NCBI RefSeq assembly: GCF_030123065.1
Contig: NZ_CP126093.1
Coordinates: 3,104,001-3,168,000, forward strand
Length of the DNA stretch: 64,000 bases
Origin: Neobacillus sp. DY30
Lineage (GTDB): Bacteria > Bacillota > Bacilli > Bacillales > Cytobacillaceae
Direction of reading: 5' to 3'
The position numbers and the translations under genes are program-made. The first letter of the stretch is position 1. Each line of letters starts with the position of its first letter. Below are positions 38,486 to 46,320 of the stretch, piece by piece. Below the pieces are notes generated by a model that saw nothing but the letters and a program-made list of their open reading frames with translations, was not told the DNA's origin and made no database searches.

Positions 38486-39781
38486 ATGAATTATAACCAA
38501 AATGAAAAGATTGCTCAAATTACTTCTCAAACTCTAATTATAGGCGTTGATATCGCGAAATTCAAACATGTGGCACGGGCACAGGACTACAGAGGAATAG
38601 AATTCGGATCACCTTGTTATTTTGAGAATACTAAGCAAGGATTTGAAGTGTTTCTCGAGTGGATCTTTCATTTAAAGGAAGATCAGGCCATGGAAAAAGT
38701 GATAGTAGGTATGGAACCTACTGGCCACTATTGGCTAAATCTAGCTCATATACTAAAAGAAAATAATATAAAGTTTGTCGCAGTGAACCCGTTACATGTA
38801 AAGAAAAGTAAGGAACTTGATGACAACTCACCGACTAAGAACGATGTGAAAGATGCTAAAGTCATCGCACAGCTGGTCAAGGATGGGAGATACGCTGAAC
38901 CAACGATTCCACAAGGTGTTTATGCAGAACTCCGCGTGGCGAAAAAAATACGTGATCTCTTAACTGACGACCTTCAAACGGTACAAGGTCAGATTCACAA
39001 CTGGCTAGATCGCTATTTTCCTGAGTTTTTAACAGTCTTTAAGAGTTGGGAAGGGAAAGCAGCCTTGCAATTTTTAAGGCTAGGAGCCCTACCGTATGAA
39101 CTAATTCATTTCACGGATCAGTACTTATTGGTTCATTTACGAAAAGCAGTTAGTCGGAGTGTAGGACTAAACAAAATACTAGAGTTAAAACAAGCAGCTA
39201 GAGAGTCCATCGGACTATGCCAAGGTTCTAATATGGCCAAATTAGAACTAGCGACTCTGCTTGATAAATATGACTTGATACAAGAGAAGTTCGTAGAACT
39301 TGATAATAAGATTGATAACCTAATTGAACATATCCCTGGCGTTCAACAAATGTTAGCTATTAAGGGAGTAGGGAGAGATACGGTTGCCGGCTTCTTTGCG
39401 GAAGTTGGAAATCTTCAAGACTATAATCACCCTAGACAAATCATAAAGCTAGCTGGATTGAGCTTGAAGGAGAACACCTCTGGCAAGCATAAAGGACAAA
39501 CAAAAATCACAAAACGAGGTAGGAAGAAGCTGAGGGCTCTCCTCTTCAGGGTTTGTATGATCATAGTCGCGAAGAATTCGGCCTTTAAAGCATTGCATAC
39601 CTATTATACTCAACGCCCGGATAATCCACTGAAGAAAATGCAGTCTCTGATTGCCTTATGCAATAAGTTAATACGTTTATTCTTTGCCATTGGTAAGAAA
39701 CAATTTGAGTTTAGTGAAGAGCGAATGTTAAAGGATATTCCTCATATGAGAGCAAACATAGAAGTTGAAAAAGCAGCTTAA
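38486..39781 (+). CDS. IS110-family DEDD transposase
   Basis: 431 residues. RuvC-like DEDD catalytic domain: GVDIAKFKH (first Asp, near residue 19), GMEPTGHYW (Glu, near 76), KNDVKDAKVIAQLV (Asp pair, near 116-120). C-terminal Transposase_20 domain with the helix-hairpin-helix-like PGVQQMLAIKGVGRDTVAGFFAEVG and GLSLKENTSGKHKGQTKITKRG, holding the serine that is catalytic in this family. GAGGAT precedes the ATG. Intact, unlike its relative at 17645-18935. IS110 recombinases act with a bridge RNA that specifies donor and target. Confidence 0.96.
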   Translation: MNYNQNEKIAQITSQTLIIGVDIAKFKHVARAQDYRGIEFGSPCYFENTKQGFEVFLEWIFHLKEDQAMEKVIVGMEPTGHYWLNLAHILKENNIKFVAVNPLHVKKSKELDDNSPTKNDVKDAKVIAQLVKDGRYAEPTIPQGVYAELRVAKKIRDLLTDDLQTVQGQIHNWLDRYFPEFLTVFKSWEGKAALQFLRLGALPYELIHFTDQYLLVHLRKAVSRSVGLNKILELKQAARESIGLCQGSNMAKLELATLLDKYDLIQEKFVELDNKIDNLIEHIPGVQQMLAIKGVGRDTVAGFFAEVGNLQDYNHPRQIIKLAGLSLKENTSGKHKGQTKITKRGRKKLRALLFRVCMIIVAKNSAFKALHTYYTQRPDNPLKKMQSLIALCNKLIRLFFAIGKKQFEFSEERMLKDIPHMRANIEVEKAA

Positions 39782-39823
39782 TTCAGTTGAAACAGTAAAG
39801 TAGAAAAGAGTTTTAGTTTTAAA

Positions 39824-40022
39824 AGTCTCGTACATTTGAAGCACGGATTAGTCAGCAAAGCAACTAAACTTCGGGCAATGACCCTGTGGGGCAGCATGAC
39901 TGACATCCACCTCATGGAAAGGTTGGACGAAGGAATTTGAGAGCGAAGACTCTGTGAGACATGGGAGGGTTGACCTCCATGAGATATGTGGACATCCACC
40001 AGTGCGATCATATTTTTACTCA
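39824..40022 (+). ncRNA. Candidate IS110 bridge RNA, copy 2
   Basis: Conserved non-coding region after the transposase. CAACTAA (39861-39867) equals the minus-strand reading of the right target half (TTAGTTG), CGGGCA (39872-39877) equals the left half. AGGAAT (39931-39936) is complementary in sense to the left end CATTCCT, and TTGAGAG (39937-39943) matches the right end TTGAGGG with one mismatch. On the minus strand both target and donor junction show CT at the crossover. Boundaries are approximate. Confidence 0.6.
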
Positions 40023-40202
40023 TTTACCATTTTTTGCAAATGCGTGGCTAAAGAGCAACAGTCTTTTTTTCTTCGAAAGCCCAAATTTATCCTTACAAGA
40101 TAAATCCAACCATAGTAGCGAGCATTTACTCAAAAATAACATTCTATAAAATACTGAGAAAGCTGGAGAAAACGTGAGTTTTCACTTTGTTTATTGAGGG
40201 AG

Positions 40203-40217
40203 TTTAGTTCAATAAGG
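40203..40217 (+). repeat. Cassette repeat, copy 13, right part
   Basis: TTTAGTTCAATAAGG, remainder of the 3' box beyond the IS110 insertion. Confidence 0.75.
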
Positions 40218-40318
40218 ATTTTCTAAAAATAAAATGCCCGACCGATTTGATATGCTCCCGGTAAGGTAGACAGATTAAAAAATAAAAATCTGTTTGCCTT
40301 CAAGGGGAGTTTTTTTTT

Positions 40319-40999
40319 ATGTCAAAAAGAGTGCATTCTTTAGAGGATAAAATCAGGATAATAAAAGCATTAGAAGAAAGAAGTCATTCCATTTCCGAAC
40401 TAGAATCTATATATAACGTCCATAAAGTCTCCATTTATGATTGGATATATAAATATAAAAAATACGGAGTTGATGGATTAAAAGAATCCTCTACCTGGAG
40501 GAGGTTTTCAAAGGAACTTAAGCAGGACGCAGTAAAGGACTATCTTAGCGGCGAATACTCCATTCGGGAGGTAACTAGAAAGTATGAAATTCCTAGTACT
40601 TCCACCCTTCGTTGTTGGATAAAGAAGTATAATAGTCATAGAGAATTAAAGGATACGTCAAAAGAAAGGACGAGCTCTATGACTAAAGGGAGAAAAACTA
40701 CTTGGGATGAAAGGATTCAAATAGTACTTGATTGTCTAGGGAACGGAAAAGATTATCAAGTAACATCTGAGACCCATAATGTCTCTTATCAACAAGTGTA
40801 CCAGTGGGTTAAGAAATATGAAGATGGCGGAGAAGAAGCACTCAAAGATAAAAGAGGAAGGAAGAAAGAAGAAGTAGAGCTGACCTCAGAAGAGAAAATG
40901 CAGCTTCAAATGAAAAAGTTAGAACGAGAAAATGAGCGGTTACGTGCGGAGAATTTATTCTTAAAAAAGTTAGAGGAGATCGAAAGGAGGCGAAAATAA
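40319..40999 (+). CDS. IS3-family transposase OrfA (HTH protein)
   Basis: 226 residues, longer than most IS3 OrfA (about 100). Three successive helix-turn-helix units: KIRIIKALEERSHSISELESIYNV, a second at about 65-105 (GEYSIREVTRKYEIPSTSTLRCWIKKY), and a third at about 130-165 (YQVTSETHNVSYQQVYQWVKKYEDGG). It ends in a leucine-zipper-like coil (LERENERLRAENLFLKKLEE). It ends in CGAAAATAAG, a likely frameshift or reinitiation point for OrfB. Confidence 0.93.
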   Translation: MSKRVHSLEDKIRIIKALEERSHSISELESIYNVHKVSIYDWIYKYKKYGVDGLKESSTWRRFSKELKQDAVKDYLSGEYSIREVTRKYEIPSTSTLRCWIKKYNSHRELKDTSKERTSSMTKGRKTTWDERIQIVLDCLGNGKDYQVTSETHNVSYQQVYQWVKKYEDGGEEALKDKRGRKKEEVELTSEEKMQLQMKKLERENERLRAENLFLKKLEEIERRRK

Positions 41000-41058
41000 G
41001 CCAAGTCCGATTTGAAGATAAGTACATTGCTATTCAGGAGCTTCATCAGGAAGAGAAT

Positions 41059-41877
41059 TTGAGCATTCTTTTACTTTGTGAAATAGCCGGTATTTCACGC
41101 GCTGCTTACTATAAATGGCTTAATCGCATACCTACAGATCGAGAACTCCAGAATAGAAAGATTATAGAAGAAATGAAAGCTCTTCAAGAGAAAGTAGATG
41201 GAACTTTTGGTTATCGACAAATGACGTTACATATGAATCGGAAATTTGAAGAGGACATCAATCATAAAAGAATCTATCGATTAATGGGAATCGGAAATTT
41301 ACGCTCGGTTATTCGGATAAAGAAGAAATATTCATACAAAAGTTCTACCCCTCAGCATGTGGCAGAAAATGTACTAAATCGCGATTTTACAGCAGAAAAG
41401 CCTAATGAAAAATGGGTTACGGATGTCACTGAACTTAAATATGGGGCAAAGAAGGCTTATTTAAGCGCCATTCGTGATTTATACGATGGATCGATTGTTA
41501 GCTATGTCCTCGGGCATTCCAATAATAATAAACTTGTATTCAAGACACTTGACCAAGCTACAGCACTTTTGAATGGAGAACGCCCTCTTATCCATAGTGA
41601 TCGTGGATTTCAATATACCTCGAAAGGTTTTAAACGAAGAATAGATGCAGTAAAGATGAAGCAAAGTATGTCCCGAGTGGGCAGATGTATTGATAACGGA
41701 CCAATGGAATCCTTTTGGGGAACACTTAAATGTGAGAAGTATTATAGGCGTAAGTATAATACATTTGAAGAACTAACTTTAGCGATAAATGAATACATAC
41801 ATTTTTATAGACACGATAGATATCAAAAACGACTAAACGGCCTTAGCCCTATTGAATATAGAGCTAAAGCCGCCTAA
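41059..41877 (+). CDS. IS3-family transposase OrfB (DDE integrase)
   Basis: 272 residues from TTG 41059; the frame is open back to about 40996, overlapping the end of OrfA, so the real product may start there or be a fusion made by frameshifting. Contains HTH_21 (YYKWLNRIPTDRELQNRKI... DGTFGYRQM) and the rve core with catalytic Asp (WVTDVTEL), Asp (IHSDRGFQYTS) and Glu (GPMESFWGTLKCE). Ends at YRAKAA as typical for the IS150 group. Confidence 0.93.
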   Translation: MSILLLCEIAGISRAAYYKWLNRIPTDRELQNRKIIEEMKALQEKVDGTFGYRQMTLHMNRKFEEDINHKRIYRLMGIGNLRSVIRIKKKYSYKSSTPQHVAENVLNRDFTAEKPNEKWVTDVTELKYGAKKAYLSAIRDLYDGSIVSYVLGHSNNNKLVFKTLDQATALLNGERPLIHSDRGFQYTSKGFKRRIDAVKMKQSMSRVGRCIDNGPMESFWGTLKCEKYYRRKYNTFEELTLAINEYIHFYRHDRYQKRLNGLSPIEYRAKAA

Positions 41878-41942
41878 ATCATTTTTATTATTTCCACTGT
41901 CTACTTGACGGGGGGCAGTTCAATTTGGAAGGGCATTTCTTG

Positions 41943-42947
41943 TTAATTTTGTTTTACAATTTCTGTTCTATTAGGTGCAAGTGGAGGCTGTTCTAACCAT
42001 TTATTTTTTACCATAATATTAAACCAATTTTTTATAACCATAAGATTTTGTAAAATAGTAGCCTCAAAAGTGGTAACAAGGTCTGTTCGCATGGCTGCTG
42101 CAAGACCTGCCCCATGATAGGTTTGTGCATTTTGAAACAAAAATCCCATGTGATACATTAATAACTTATCAGAAAATGGAGAGTCAGTTGAAATTGTCAC
42201 TTCAGTTTCCAATGATTTTGGAACTGGTAAGTTATCAGCTTGGAGTATTTTTGCGAATGCTTTTATTTGTCCATCAGCAGTATTCTCAGATTCAGTTAAA
42301 AATTTTCTTACTTCTTTGGATTCCGCCACCTGGCTGAATGCAATAGAAAGGGTTTTAGCCATAACACTTTTTTTCAGGTTAAAAGAAATAGAAATGATTT
42401 CTGTAGCAGCAAGAGTTCTACCCTTCCCCAAAAAACCGTCTTTGAAATCATTGCTTGAAATATATTGAGGGTGTTCATATGCATAAAATAATGGGTCTCT
42501 CTGAAAAAGTCCTTTATCAAGCAATAATTCTATCGTTTGGTGGTAAAACTTTTTCGCATCGTTATCACATGAGTCGTAAAAATCCCTTAGGTCTTTTCTA
42601 ACAGAAATGCTTAATGCAGTGATATGCCCAAATAATCCATGTAAAGTCATTACATGTAAATAATTTATGCAGAATGCATCTGAAAACAATCTCTGTTTGC
42701 CTAAATACAAGTCGGATTCATTAAATCCAATTGGAACAGGAAACCCCTCATTCTCAAAAAAAGCCATAATTTGTCTCTTTTGTTTTTCGAATGTCTTGAT
42801 AGCATCATTAAAAACCGCTTTTATTGCTTCATCTTCAATAATTGAGTACATATATTTATTTACTACATCTATCGCTGTTCCGCTTACATACTCGCCCCAC
42901 AAAGAACCAATTTCGGAAGATGTCAATTTTAATTTTTCGGTTTCCAT
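41943..42947 (-). CDS. DUF3231 family protein
   Basis: 334 residues, two repeats of an all-helical ferritin-like-type bundle of about 165 residues (LTSSEIGSLWGEYVSGTA at the start; LETEVTISTDSPFSDKLLMYH in the second half). The family is of unknown function and, as I recall, spore-related in Bacillaceae. ATG with GGAGGTG upstream. A second member begins at 63075. It ends 8 bases after the IS3 element, so its terminator may have been displaced. Confidence 0.85.
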   Translation of the reverse strand: METEKLKLTSSEIGSLWGEYVSGTAIDVVNKYMYSIIEDEAIKAVFNDAIKTFEKQKRQIMAFFENEGFPVPIGFNESDLYLGKQRLFSDAFCINYLHVMTLHGLFGHITALSISVRKDLRDFYDSCDNDAKKFYHQTIELLLDKGLFQRDPLFYAYEHPQYISSNDFKDGFLGKGRTLAATEIISISFNLKKSVMAKTLSIAFSQVAESKEVRKFLTESENTADGQIKAFAKILQADNLPVPKSLETEVTISTDSPFSDKLLMYHMGFLFQNAQTYHGAGLAAAMRTDLVTTFEATILQNLMVIKNWFNIMVKNKWLEQPPLAPNRTEIVKQN

Positions 42948-43090
42948 ATTTTCACCTCCCTTGTATTATTTCCTTATTTTAGAAAATATATGATTTTCTG
43001 GTTTTTAATGTGAGAAAATAATTTTCTTATGAATTAACGAATACGATACTCTAAAAAAGTTATTACTGATATTAGTTGTATGGACAAATT

Positions 43091-43175
43091 AGATTGTGAA
43101 GAAGTGTACTTAAAGTAAAGGGGGCGTTTGTTCAACAGTGGGGTTTGCTGCTGCATTCAGTTAGAGAAGCGGTAA
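43091..43175 (+). repeat. Cassette repeat, copy 14 (degenerate)
   Basis: GATTGTGAAGAAGTGTACTT and AAAGTAAAGGGGGCGTTTGTTCAA, then GTTTGCTGCTGC and TCAGTTAGAGAAGCGG. The 5' box is clear, the rest eroded. Confidence 0.65.
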
Positions 43176-43314
43176 AGGTGAAAAAGGGATTATGTATCTA
43201 GTTGTCGAATTGTTTAATTTACATAATCAAGCTGTTCATTTAAGGTGCTTCGTTTACGGTCCGAGTTGTTCATCTTAGTCGGAAACGACTAAAGTAAAAA
43301 TTAAATTAATAGAA

Positions 43315-43734
43315 ATGAAAGAAGTGAAGGTTTTGATTGAATATAAATGCCTCCATCATGTAAGTCTTACTGTCACAAATTTGAAAAGAGCAAAAGATTT
43401 CTATGGGAATACTTTATGTTTAAAAGAAATACCTCGTCCTGATTTTGATTTTGCGGGTGCCTGGTATGAAATAGAGGGAAAGCAAATCCACTTGATAGTC
43501 GATCCATCTTCACAGACGATTCGGCAGGATAAAAGCTTATCCAGCAGAGAAGGTCACTTTGCTCTTAGAGTCGAGAACTACTATGACACTCTTAGATGGT
43601 TAAAACAAAATGAAGTTGAAATCATTGAAAAACCGTACGGAAAAAGTGGATTCGCTCAAATTTTCTGTGCAGACCCAGATGGTAATTTGATTGAACTAAA
43701 TGTTGACCAAAAAGATTTACAAATAAAAAGATAA
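43315..43734 (+). CDS. VOC (glyoxalase/dioxygenase superfamily) protein
   Basis: 139 residues, two beta-alpha-beta-beta-beta units of the VOC fold. Likely metal ligands: His in CLHHVSLTVTNL near residue 14, His in GHFALRVENY near 82, and Glu in DPDGNLIELNV near 127. Substrate unknown (could be a lyase, dioxygenase or resistance protein). Start uncertain: ATG 43315 lacks a strong ribosome binding site and TTG 43333 is an alternative. Repeat copy 15 begins at the stop, so it is a cassette gene. Confidence 0.87.
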   Translation: MKEVKVLIEYKCLHHVSLTVTNLKRAKDFYGNTLCLKEIPRPDFDFAGAWYEIEGKQIHLIVDPSSQTIRQDKSLSSREGHFALRVENYYDTLRWLKQNEVEIIEKPYGKSGFAQIFCADPDGNLIELNVDQKDLQIKR

Positions 43735-43795
43735 AAGGCTTCCAATACTGGAGGCTTTTCTTATTGAAGTAACGAAGCAGGTTAGCTGAAGAAGG
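43732..43795 (+). repeat. Cassette repeat, copy 15
   Basis: Hairpin AAAAGGCTTCCAATACTGGA, GGCTTTTC, then TTATTGAAGTAACGAAGCAG and GTTAGCTGAAGAAGG. The 5' box is missing. Confidence 0.78.
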
Positions 43796-43881
43796 AAATG
43801 TTTAATTTGATATTGAATTAATAAGAAGCAAATGATTTATGGTGAAGGAGTTTTATCTAATGCAGAATGTTAGATATTTAA

Positions 43882-44289
43882 TTGAAACAAAGAAACCTGG
43901 TGGATGAATCGGATATAAAGTTGACAGAGGAAAAGTTAGGAGCGATTTTTCCCAAACAATACAGAGAACTTTTTAAGCTAGTAAATAATCCCGAATTCGG
44001 TGAATGGATTCTCTATCCTATTCAAACCCCAAAAAATGCTAAAAAGACTTGGGATGATGTTGTTAGACAAAATAAGGAAGTAAGAGATGAAAGAATGTCT
44101 GAAGACCTTATTTCAATTGGTGATGATGGTTCGGGAGATAAACTGTGCTATAAAAAAATAAACGGCAAAATGGGCGATACCATTTATCTGTGGAATCACG
44201 AAACGACAGAATTAGATGAATATACATCTAGTTTAGAGGAGTTTATTATTCTAATTTCTGAAGAAAATGATGACTTTGATGAAGAGTAA
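43882..44289 (+). CDS. SMI1/KNR4 family (immunity-type) protein, 5' end frameshifted
   Basis: 135 residues from TTG 43882. SUKH/SMI1-KNR4 fold pattern: LTEEKLGAIFPKQYRELFKLVNNPEFG, then DLISIGDDGSGDKLCYKKI and IYLWNHETTELDEYTSSLEEFI. SUKH proteins commonly neutralise polymorphic toxins. An ATG at 43860 with GGTGAAGGAG upstream encodes MQNVRYLIETKK, which would join the frame (LVDESD) if one C near 43897 were absent. So the gene probably lost its proper start by a one-base insertion. Repeats lie on both sides. Confidence 0.82.
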   Translation: MKQRNLVDESDIKLTEEKLGAIFPKQYRELFKLVNNPEFGEWILYPIQTPKNAKKTWDDVVRQNKEVRDERMSEDLISIGDDGSGDKLCYKKINGKMGDTIYLWNHETTELDEYTSSLEEFIILISEENDDFDEE

Positions 44290-44302
44290 AAAGTAAGAAC
44301 TT

Positions 44303-44391
44303 TGTTGAGCAAACGGGGACAATAGTTAAAGATGAGATCGCTGCGGCGGTCTTTTTACTTGTTCAGCTAACGGGCAGTTTAATTGAAGAAG
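44303..44391 (+). repeat. Cassette repeat, copy 16
   Basis: TTGAGCAAACGGGGACAATAG, GAGATCGCTGCGGCGGTC + T5, then ACTTGTTCAGCTAACGGGCA and GTTTAATTGAAGAAG. Complete, 13 bases after the preceding stop. Confidence 0.88.
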
Positions 44392-44537
44392 ATGAGAATC
44401 TAGTACAAATCTGATTTGGAACGCATATTTATCGAAAAAAGTCTCCAATCTAATTATGTCTTCTCAAACAAGAAAGGTTGGGATATATTTGTCGTACAAT
44501 TGGAGTCCAGATAACAACTTATCATGGAGAGATGAAC

Positions 44538-46073
44538 ATGCTGCGCACTTTTAAGATGTTCCATGGCGGCAACGGAACGACGCCGGTTGATAGTGGGTTA
44601 CCCCTGCAGGGAATCTTCTATGGTTTGAAGGGTGAAAGCAAGCTCGAATGGAATAGGTATCTTGGCCAAGGTGAGCCATGGTGGCACTCGGCGAATGAGC
44701 GTAATTGGGATTTCAAAACTGGAAACTTGATTCACAATGACTTCGGTAATATTTATGCGCATCATGTGTTTGGATGCGGTGATGGTGAAATCATGGCAGT
44801 CCGCCCGAACGGGAATCTGCACTGGTACCTCTACCTTGGCAATGGCGAGGAAAATCCTTCAGGGTCCCTTGGCTGGCATCCCAATTCCGGAAATGTAATC
44901 GGCAACGGCTGGCATCACTTCCGCCATATCTTCGTTCGTCCATATTCAGGACGTTCCAGCACGGCCCGGCTCGCAATCTATGCTGTCAATGAGTACGGGA
45001 ATCTGCTCTGGTTTTCATACAATGGCAATGGCGAGGGGCGCAATCCTTCAGGGTTCCCTGGCTGGCATCCCAATTCCGGAAATGTAATCGGCAACGGCTG
45101 GGCGAGGTACAGGCACATTCTCGGAACGGGAAGAGACATCTTCGCGATTAATGAATATGGGGATATGGAATGGTTCCAATATAATGGCAATGGCGAGGGG
45201 CGCAATCCTTCAGGGTTCCCTGGGTGGCATCCCAATTCCGGGCGTGTGATCAACCCTGTCTGGCCCTGGCAAGACATGAAGTATATTTTCGGAAGCGCAA
45301 CCGATCTTGGTGGATACGGTAGTGTGATTATGGCCGTTGACAATTATGATAATCTGTTCTGGTTCAAATACACTGGCCAGGGCGAGGGGCCCGACCTTTC
45401 ATTGTACTGGCATCCGAATTCTGGAAATCGCATCGGCAGAGTACCATTTGTGAAAGCCATCCACAGTGTTGTTGTACACTTTAAGTCCTTATTACCCCTT
45501 TCTGTCGAGAGAATGAATTGGATTGAGGAACAGTTTAGAGAGATGCATAATCTTTTCGCACAAGGCGGTATAGCCGTTTACCGAGGTTCAACAGAGGATC
45601 TTAGTAATAATCCAAACTTGCAGCATCTTAGAAATATCTACGTGGGCCAATGCAGAAGAAATGAGCCTTCAGCGCAAATAATTGAACTTTTTAACAATCG
45701 TAATTATGTTGGTCCTAGTCCTAATGAATTGGTGGTCTATTTAGTTGATAATATAACCACAGACTCTCCGGAGTTCCCTGGAGGATGTGCGGTTCATCCA
45801 CGCGAAAAGCCGGGAGCGGTCGTAAATAGTAATTTCGGTCCTCAAGGGACCGGCGATGCTAGGAGATTTGCATGGTTGGTGGCTCATGAGGTGGCACACG
45901 TTCTAGGGTTAAATCATTCTACAAATCAAGATAACTTGATGTTTGAAGGGTTGAGGTTTACGAATTTTCCACCTAAACTCACCTATACGGACTTCAATCA
46001 TATGCACGGAAGCCCTTATTGCCGCCAATGCCATACAATAGTCGGGACCAACCAGGTTCCATCCTGTTGCTAA
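44538..46073 (+). CDS. Tachylectin-like repeat protein fused to a zinc metalloprotease
   Basis: 511 residues. Residues about 10-300 are about five tachylectin-2-like beta-propeller repeats (GWHPNSGNVIGNGW recurs, with NPSGFPGWHP); such domains bind sugars. Residues about 320-511 look like a metzincin: HEVAHVLGLNH (H450, E451, H454, H460) followed by DNLM, which could serve as the Met-turn. Cysteines cluster at the C-terminus (YCRQCH, SCC). No signal peptide is seen. ATG 44538 is chosen from GGAGAG spacing; an earlier in-frame ATG exists at 44478. The repeat half is visibly GC-richer than its neighbours. Confidence 0.85.
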   Translation: MLRTFKMFHGGNGTTPVDSGLPLQGIFYGLKGESKLEWNRYLGQGEPWWHSANERNWDFKTGNLIHNDFGNIYAHHVFGCGDGEIMAVRPNGNLHWYLYLGNGEENPSGSLGWHPNSGNVIGNGWHHFRHIFVRPYSGRSSTARLAIYAVNEYGNLLWFSYNGNGEGRNPSGFPGWHPNSGNVIGNGWARYRHILGTGRDIFAINEYGDMEWFQYNGNGEGRNPSGFPGWHPNSGRVINPVWPWQDMKYIFGSATDLGGYGSVIMAVDNYDNLFWFKYTGQGEGPDLSLYWHPNSGNRIGRVPFVKAIHSVVVHFKSLLPLSVERMNWIEEQFREMHNLFAQGGIAVYRGSTEDLSNNPNLQHLRNIYVGQCRRNEPSAQIIELFNNRNYVGPSPNELVVYLVDNITTDSPEFPGGCAVHPREKPGAVVNSNFGPQGTGDARRFAWLVAHEVAHVLGLNHSTNQDNLMFEGLRFTNFPPKLTYTDFNHMHGSPYCRQCHTIVGTNQVPSCC

Positions 46074-46186
46074 AACGAACTTGCGAGAAATGTTTGGAGA
46101 AAAAGACATTTAAAAAGTTTTTTATCTTGGGCAATATTGGTGATTTTTGTTGTTATTTTCATAAAAGACTAATGATAAAAAGTAAT

Positions 46187-46252
46187 AATTGTGAAGAATT
46201 ATACTTAAACAAACGGGTGCAAGAGTTGAAGAGCAGCAGTGTTTCGGAGGTT
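46187..46252 (+). repeat. Cassette repeat, copy 17 (5' half)
   Basis: AATTGTGAAGAATTATACTT and AAACAAACGGGTGCAAGAG, TTGAAGAGCAGCAGTGTTTC. The 3' box is not present. Confidence 0.75.
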
Positions 46253-46283
46253 CTAATGTTTGGGGAGAGCCTCAATATTATTA

Positions 46284-46316
46284 AAAGCCCTTCTCTTTAT
46301 CGAGAGGGGCTTGTTT
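46284..46316. terminator. Terminator hairpin between converging units
   Basis: AAAGCCC.TCTC/GAGA.GGGGCTT with TTTTATTTT on the + strand; a weaker T run on the other. A similar hairpin is at 47642-47675. Confidence 0.65.
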
Positions 46317-46320
46317 TATT

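Larger units (their letters stand above)
38369..40202 (+). mobile_element. IS110-family insertion sequence, copy 2 (intact)
   Basis: 1.83 kb. Left junction GGGGCAG|CATTCCTG, right junction TTGAGGGAG|TTTAGTTC, the same target position and orientation as copy 1 at 17530-19356. 117 bases precede the transposase gene and about 420 bases of non-coding DNA follow it, the latter layout being that of the IS1111-type subgroup whose guide RNA lies downstream. Confidence 0.92.
40235..41935 (+). mobile_element. IS3-family insertion sequence
   Basis: About 1.7 kb. Ends are imperfect inverted repeats about 40 bp long: both begin TGCCC and share the inner GTAGACAG (left to about 40274, right from about 41898). 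Two consecutive frames encode an HTH protein and a DDE integrase. No clear target duplication was found. The element lies a few bases after the 3' box that borders the IS110 copy. Confidence 0.85.
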
